The notes below the pieces were generated by a model. The model saw only the letters and a program-made list of their open reading frames with translations, ran no database searches and was not told the origin of the DNA. From positions 108,554 to 172,553 of the forward strand of contig DEJQ01000019.1 of NCBI GenBank assembly GCA_002353575.1: a DNA stretch of 64,000 bases, given 5' to 3'. Of the stretch, positions 59,750 through 64,000 are shown piece after piece. Source of the stretch: Prevotellaceae bacterium UBA2744 (GTDB lineage: Bacteria; Bacteroidota; Bacteroidia; Bacteroidales; Bacteroidaceae). The translations under genes were made by a program, and so were the position numbers. How positions within the stretch are numbered: position 1 is the first letter of the stretch; the number at the start of each line of letters is the position of its first letter.

Positions 59750-61258
59750 ATGGGTGGTTTTTTTGGGGTAGTTTCAACAAAGAAGTGTACAACGGATTTG
59801 TTTTATGGGACAGACTATCAGTCACATCTTGGTACAAAGCGTGGCGGTATGGCTACATACAGCAGCGACAAAGGATTCTTCCGTTCTATTCACAATCTGG
59901 AGAGTTCTTATTTCCGCACTCGATTCGAACTCGAGTTAGATAAATTTCACGGCAATTCAGGTATCGGTATTATCAGTGATACTGATGCCCAGCCTCTGTT
60001 GATGAATTCGCATTTAGGGCGTTTCGCTCTCGTCACTGTTGCAAAAATCAACAACATGGAGGAGATTGCAGAAAAGCTTCTGAACGAGAATATGCATCTA
60101 AGCGAGTTCAGTTCCGGCAAGATTAATCCAACAGAACTTGTAGGACTGATGATAATCCGTGGAAAAACATTTGTTGATGGTATCGAAAACGTATATAACA
60201 CCATAAAGGGCTCGTGTTCTATCCTGCTGCTTACCGAAGACGGAATAATCGCCGCACGCGATTCATGGGGCAGAACGCCAATCGTGCTCGGACAGAAAGA
60301 AGATGCCATGGCTGCAACCAGCGAGTCGTCAGCATTTCCTAATTTGGGATACGAAACTACATACTACCTCGGTCCTGGAGAAATTGTCCGTCTTCGTGCC
60401 GATGGTTTCGAACAGTTGCGACAACCCAACAAAGGTTGCCAAGTTTGTTCTTTCCTCTGGATCTACTATGGATTCCCCACATCCAGCTATGAGGGTAAAA
60501 CCGTAGAGTCTGTTCGATATGAAACGGGGCGCATCATGGGCGAGGAAGATAAAACCGAAGTTGATGCAGTAGGCGGAATACCTGACAGTGGTGTAGGTAT
60601 GGCAATCGGTTATTCTGCCGGACACAAAGCTCCATATTTCCGAGGAATCTCGAAATACACCCCTACATGGCCACGTTCTTTCATGCCAGCAAATCAGGAG
60701 ATGCGCAACCTCGTGGCTAAGATGAAACTCATTCCAAACGAATCGATGATAAAGGGTAAGCGCTGTCTCTTCTGCGACGATTCAATCGTTCGTGGTACTC
60801 AGCTTCGTAATAATGCAAAGAAGATGAAGGAACTCGGTGCCAAGGAAGTACATATGCGTATTGCCTGCCCTCCGTTGGTTTATGCTTGCCCATTCGTAAA
60901 CTTCTCAGCCAGCAAAAGTGCTCTCGAACTGATTGCACGCCGTGTCATCATGGATCTCGAGACAGGTAGTGAGAAGGCCACCTTGCTTGATGAAGCTGAT
61001 ACCGTAACCAATGTGGATATTCCAGAGGAGCGCCTAAAGGCATATACAAAGACGGGGTCGCCAGAATACAACAGAATGGTGGATGAGATTGCGCGTCGCC
61101 TGAACCTCGACACTCTCCAGTTCTCAAAACTGGAAACCATAGTCGATGCTATCGGACTTGAAAAAGAACGTATATGTACCCATTGTTTCGACGGCAGTTC
61201 TGCATACACCCTCGAAGAGAGAAATACTGAAGAATTGCGTCTGAAATTTGATGAATAA
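59750..61258 (+). CDS. PurF-like amidophosphoribosyltransferase with dead glutaminase domain
   Basis: A 502-residue homologue of PurF, the first enzyme of purine synthesis. The phosphoribosyltransferase half is intact: GIPDSGVGMAIGYS (276-289), SKYTPTWPRSFMP and the PRPP motif FCDDSIVRGTQL (341-352). Four iron-sulfur cysteines match Bacillus PurF (Cys233, Cys380, Cys476, Cys479). The N-terminal glutaminase half is not: it begins MGGFFG, so there is no Cys at position 2; the HNGNL and RYST elements are absent; and the only early cysteine is Cys13. It may use ammonia, act as a partner, or do something else. A 53-bp gap separates it from DUF5686, and DUF4494 follows. Confidence 0.85.
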   Translation: MGGFFGVVSTKKCTTDLFYGTDYQSHLGTKRGGMATYSSDKGFFRSIHNLESSYFRTRFELELDKFHGNSGIGIISDTDAQPLLMNSHLGRFALVTVAKINNMEEIAEKLLNENMHLSEFSSGKINPTELVGLMIIRGKTFVDGIENVYNTIKGSCSILLLTEDGIIAARDSWGRTPIVLGQKEDAMAATSESSAFPNLGYETTYYLGPGEIVRLRADGFEQLRQPNKGCQVCSFLWIYYGFPTSSYEGKTVESVRYETGRIMGEEDKTEVDAVGGIPDSGVGMAIGYSAGHKAPYFRGISKYTPTWPRSFMPANQEMRNLVAKMKLIPNESMIKGKRCLFCDDSIVRGTQLRNNAKKMKELGAKEVHMRIACPPLVYACPFVNFSASKSALELIARRVIMDLETGSEKATLLDEADTVTNVDIPEERLKAYTKTGSPEYNRMVDEIARRLNLDTLQFSKLETIVDAIGLEKERICTHCFDGSSAYTLEERNTEELRLKFDE

Positions 61259-61298
61259 ACAATAGTGGATTGATTAATTTTAAAAAAACAAGAAAACA

Positions 61299-61745
61299 AT
61301 GATAATGAATAACTGGTTCGAATGTAAGATTCGAATTGAAAAAGTACTCGAAGGTGGTGCTACAAAGAAAGTTGTTGAACCATATCTGGTCGATGCCCTG
61401 AACTTCACTGAGGCAGAGGCAAGAATAATCGAGGAGATGAAACCATTCTGCAACGGCAATCTCGAAGTGTCTGACATCAAACGTGCCAGATATTGTGAGA
61501 TGTTTACAGCAGAAGAAGAATCCTGCGACAAGTGGTTCAAGGTGAAATGTGTTTTTGTTACTCTCGATGAGAAGACTCAGTCCGAGAAGCGAACCTCTCA
61601 GCTGATGCTTGTTCAGGCAAGCGACCTGCGAGATGCAGTAAAGCGTTTCGACGAGGGCATGAAAGGATCTATGATTGACTATGAAATAGCAGCCGTTCAG
61701 GAGACACCTATTCTTGATGTATTCCCATATAAGACGACAGAATAA
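61299..61745 (+). CDS. DUF4494 protein
   Basis: A 148-residue soluble protein. The opening NNWFECKIRIEKV and VEPYLVDALNFTEAEARIIEEM match DUF4494, a small family common in Bacteroidetes and some phages, of unknown function. No catalytic motif is visible. It is between a PurF-like gene and yggS, spaced by 40 and 26 bp, and probably in the same operon. The start may instead be the ATG at 61305. Confidence 0.85.
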   Translation: MIMNNWFECKIRIEKVLEGGATKKVVEPYLVDALNFTEAEARIIEEMKPFCNGNLEVSDIKRARYCEMFTAEEESCDKWFKVKCVFVTLDEKTQSEKRTSQLMLVQASDLRDAVKRFDEGMKGSMIDYEIAAVQETPILDVFPYKTTE

Positions 61746-61771
61746 GCAGACCTTTTAAACTACAATAAGCG

Positions 61772-62482
61772 ATGATTGCAGAAAACTTACATAAAGTACT
61801 TTCTACGATTCAGCCAGGCATACGACTTGTCGCCGTTTCTAAATTCCACCCCGTTAGTGCTTTGCAAGAAGCATACGATGCCGGACAGAGAGTCTTTGGT
61901 GAAAGTCATGTGCAAGAACTTGTAGAAAAACAACATCTCCTGCCTAAGGATATAGAGTGGCATTTCATCGGGCACCTGCAGACAAACAAAGTGAAATATA
62001 TGGCTCCGTTCATATCTCTCATTCATGCTGTAGATACCGAGAAACTGCTTAAAGAGATTGACAAACAAGCAGAGCGTAATAACCGCGTCATTGATTGCTT
62101 GCTCCAAATTCATATAGCAAAGGAAGAAACCAAATTCGGGTTCACTCCCAACGAACTGCGTACCATGCTTCAGGAAGGAGAGTGGAGAAGGTTCTCGCAT
62201 GTTCGTATCTGTGGACTTATGTGCATGGCTACCAATACCGATGACGAGAATCTGATTGCCGGCGAATTTGAATATGCCAATACCTTCTTTCAGGAAATAA
62301 AACATGATTACTTCCAGTCAGAACCCTCATTCAGGGAACTTTCAATGGGAATGAGCGGCGACTATATGATTGCACAGCAACACGGTTCCACAATGGTCAG
62401 AATAGGAACAATGATATTCGGAGAAAGAAATTATAGTTGTAATTATAATCCTTCCGAGACACACCATATTTTAATTACATAA
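61772..62482 (+). CDS. YggS-family PLP homeostasis protein
   Basis: A 236-residue TIM-barrel protein. The PLP lysine is in RLVAVSKFHP (about residue 24), followed by RVFGESHVQELVEK, WHFIGHLQTNKVKYM and SMGMSGDYMIAQQHGSTMVRIGTMIFG near the C terminus. These proteins bind PLP without catalysis and help balance vitamin B6 and some amino acids. It lies 26 bp after DUF4494 and 20 bp before a Crp/Fnr-type regulator. Confidence 0.94.
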   Translation: MIAENLHKVLSTIQPGIRLVAVSKFHPVSALQEAYDAGQRVFGESHVQELVEKQHLLPKDIEWHFIGHLQTNKVKYMAPFISLIHAVDTEKLLKEIDKQAERNNRVIDCLLQIHIAKEETKFGFTPNELRTMLQEGEWRRFSHVRICGLMCMATNTDDENLIAGEFEYANTFFQEIKHDYFQSEPSFRELSMGMSGDYMIAQQHGSTMVRIGTMIFGERNYSCNYNPSETHHILIT

Positions 62483-62502
62483 CTCTTAATAACTCACACA
62501 CT

Positions 62503-63105
62503 ATGCTAACCTTTGATAAGCCACGAGACATTGCACTTGAAATATGCAATATCCACAATGTTACGTTGAACAGCGACAATCTGAAAAGACTTGCCGACAT
62601 AATTGTTCCGATGAAACTGATTCGTGGCAAACATCCAGTCGTAGAAGGTGAAGTATGTGATTATATTTTTTATGTGAAACAAGGTCTGGTTGTGCAGACA
62701 TACCAGAAGAACAATCTTACCATTACAGAGAATATTGCTTGCGATGGTGATTTTACTGTGTGCATCGAGAGTTTCTTCCGACGCGAACCCTCTAAACTCT
62801 CCCTTACTACCCTTGAACCCTCCGTCATCTATGGTTTACCTCACGATAAACTATTCGAACTGGCACGCACATCCTATGAGATTTGTCAGCTCATTTTTGC
62901 CTTCCAGCAAACCATGCTGTTTATATTTCAGCATCGTGCCGACGGACAGCGGTTTGAATCAGCCCACGACAAATACGTACGACTGGCAAATGAGAAACCG
63001 GAGATTGTGCGTAGAACTCCGATGCATAATATAGCATCATTCCTACAGATGACACCCGAAACACTCAGTCGTATTCGTTCTCAGGTAAACTCCGAAGACA
63101 TCTGA
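62503..63105 (+). CDS. Crp/Fnr-family transcriptional regulator
   Basis: A 200-residue protein. The N-terminal cyclic-nucleotide-binding-like beta-barrel (about 25-115) shows VVEGEVCDYIFYVKQGLVVQ, and a long dimerisation helix covers about 118-150. The C-terminal winged helix reads TPMHNIASFLQMTPETLSRIRSQ (about 173-195). The usual cAMP-binding RxS and oxygen-sensing cysteines of Fnr are not seen, so the ligand is unknown. It is 20 bp after yggS and 28 bp before a probable sensor gene. Confidence 0.9.
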   Translation: MLTFDKPRDIALEICNIHNVTLNSDNLKRLADIIVPMKLIRGKHPVVEGEVCDYIFYVKQGLVVQTYQKNNLTITENIACDGDFTVCIESFFRREPSKLSLTTLEPSVIYGLPHDKLFELARTSYEICQLIFAFQQTMLFIFQHRADGQRFESAHDKYVRLANEKPEIVRRTPMHNIASFLQMTPETLSRIRSQVNSEDI

Positions 63106-63133
63106 TTCATCCACAACACGTCACCAGCATCCC

Positions 63134-64000
63134 ATGCGAATAGTAATCCACATCATCTCACTATTCATTCTTTGTGCATCGACTTCTTCCTGTACAACCG
63201 ATGCCGACAACACCCGCCACGAGGCTCTTCTTGACAGTGCAAGGGTCGAGATGCTTGTGAATACCGACTACAATAAGGCAGAATCAATCTATAAGGGCAT
63301 TATCCGTTCCACTCGTAACAAACTCATCCGTTTGCAGGCGGACGAGGGTATGATGCACCTCTGTCAGATTCGTTCTCTAAACAAAACCTACTATGACTAC
63401 CGTTCCGATGCTGAAAAACTGATTCAAGAATTCAAAACAGCCGAACACCATATTGATGCTCACAACGACTCTGTACTTCAGTTGGCAAAGAAAGAATTCT
63501 ATCGTATTTCTGCCGTTTACTATATTACCCTTCGTGATATGGACCGTACTATCGAAATGCTTGACAGTATCAAGGATAAGCCACTTCGCAAGAAAGAGTT
63601 CCTCGCCATCTATCTTGGTAAGGAGAGTATGTACTACAAATCTCTTCAGAAAGTATGGGTAGCAGAACAACTGACGGATGAAGGACACTACGACGAAGCC
63701 ATCAAGCAACTCTCAGCGGCTCTTCATATAATCAACCTGCACCATAAGAAATACAGTTTCAGCGGACTCTCCGACACTTTATCAATATATAATGAACAGA
63801 ACAATGACAGCCTCAGTACCGAGATGCGGTGGATTCAGAATCCCAAATGTGTTTCTGTCCCCGACTGGATGGCAGCTGTACGTGAACAACTAAGCATCAC
63901 ATTCGGAGCTATGGGCAACAAACTTGCTTCCGACTATAATCATAACATATACCTTGACATTCTTGATGCTACACGCCAGGACCGCCTGCTTGAGCAGCAA
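63134..64000 (+). CDS. partial DUF5112-like lipoprotein, probable sensor histidine kinase start
   Basis: An open frame of 289 codons runs off the window end without a stop. It opens with a lipobox-like signal (SLFILCASTSSC), so the N-terminal part should be exported or lipid-anchored. The rest is helical with TPR-like repeats (TLRDMDRTIEMLDSIKDKP, EGHYDEAIKQLSAALHI). The stretch SITFGAMGNKLASDYNHNIYLDILDATRQD resembles DUF5112, which in Bacteroidetes is followed by DUF5113 and a histidine kinase domain. That the missing part is a kinase is inference. It begins 28 bp after the Crp/Fnr gene. Confidence 0.72.
   Translation, partial: MRIVIHIISLFILCASTSSCTTDADNTRHEALLDSARVEMLVNTDYNKAESIYKGIIRSTRNKLIRLQADEGMMHLCQIRSLNKTYYDYRSDAEKLIQEFKTAEHHIDAHNDSVLQLAKKEFYRISAVYYITLRDMDRTIEMLDSIKDKPLRKKEFLAIYLGKESMYYKSLQKVWVAEQLTDEGHYDEAIKQLSAALHIINLHHKKYSFSGLSDTLSIYNEQNNDSLSTEMRWIQNPKCVSVPDWMAAVREQLSITFGAMGNKLASDYNHNIYLDILDATRQDRLLEQQ

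Overview
The window looks like a chromosomal segment of a Bacteroidales bacterium, most likely Prevotella or a close relative. The evidence is: promoters with the Bacteroidetes -7 box (TAnnTTTG, here often TACCTTTGCA or TACCTTCGC) instead of sigma70 boxes; lineage families such as DUF2807, DUF4836, DUF4494, DUF5686 and DUF5103 (type IX secretion plug); FadL-like barrels; a golvesin-domain amidase; and the Lon, Tgt, LptG and DEAD-helicase gene order. No phage, insertion sequence, CRISPR array, rRNA or plasmid gene is visible. The species call is inference.

Layout. 1-8.0 kb: tRNA-Gly, an extreme-composition exported protein beside a FadL-like barrel, a DUF2807 lipoprotein, then slyD-aroC-ssb-kdsA-kdsD. 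8.1-20.0 kb, minus strand: lon, tgt, an LptG-like permease, a DEAD-box helicase, a second barrel, a TPR protein, LptC and a PpiD-like foldase. 20.2-27.8 kb, plus strand: map, tsaD, rsmE, a DUF4836 lipoprotein, an ABC ATPase with its permease, and a sugar-kinase-like/RapZ-C fusion. 28.0-34.1 kb, minus strand: YgiQ radical SAM protein, golvesin amidase, DUF5103. 34.2-39.1 kb: ModF-like double ABC ATPase, glnS, TPR protein. 39.2-44.7 kb, minus strand: LptD-like protein, ruvX, def, TPR protein. 45.3-52.9 kb: upp, HD protein (minus), valS, MATE pump, DUF3737, MalY/PatB lyase. 52.9-54.1 kb: panC-panD (minus). 54.3-59.7 kb: exported phospholipase D-like protein, GH10-like hydrolase, DUF5686. 59.8-64.0 kb: PurF-like protein, DUF4494, YggS, Crp/Fnr regulator and the start of a probable DUF5112 sensor.

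The content is mostly housekeeping, with an envelope theme. KdsA and KdsD feed Kdo synthesis; LptC, LptG and LptD-like proteins move lipopolysaccharide outward; PpiD-like and SlyD-like proteins fold clients; DUF5103 belongs to type IX secretion. Translation genes (glnS, valS, tgt, tsaD, rsmE, map, def, tRNA-Gly) are scattered among them.

I did not find an unmistakable new defence or biosynthetic system. The best leads are: a PurF homologue whose glutaminase site is erased while its PRPP site is intact; a Tgt lacking the three zinc cysteines; the kinase/RapZ-C fusion beside an ABC transporter; three divergent promoter pairs with -7 boxes back to back at 23-24 bp; and a run of gaps between 25 and 33 kb each filled by a different short tandem repeat.
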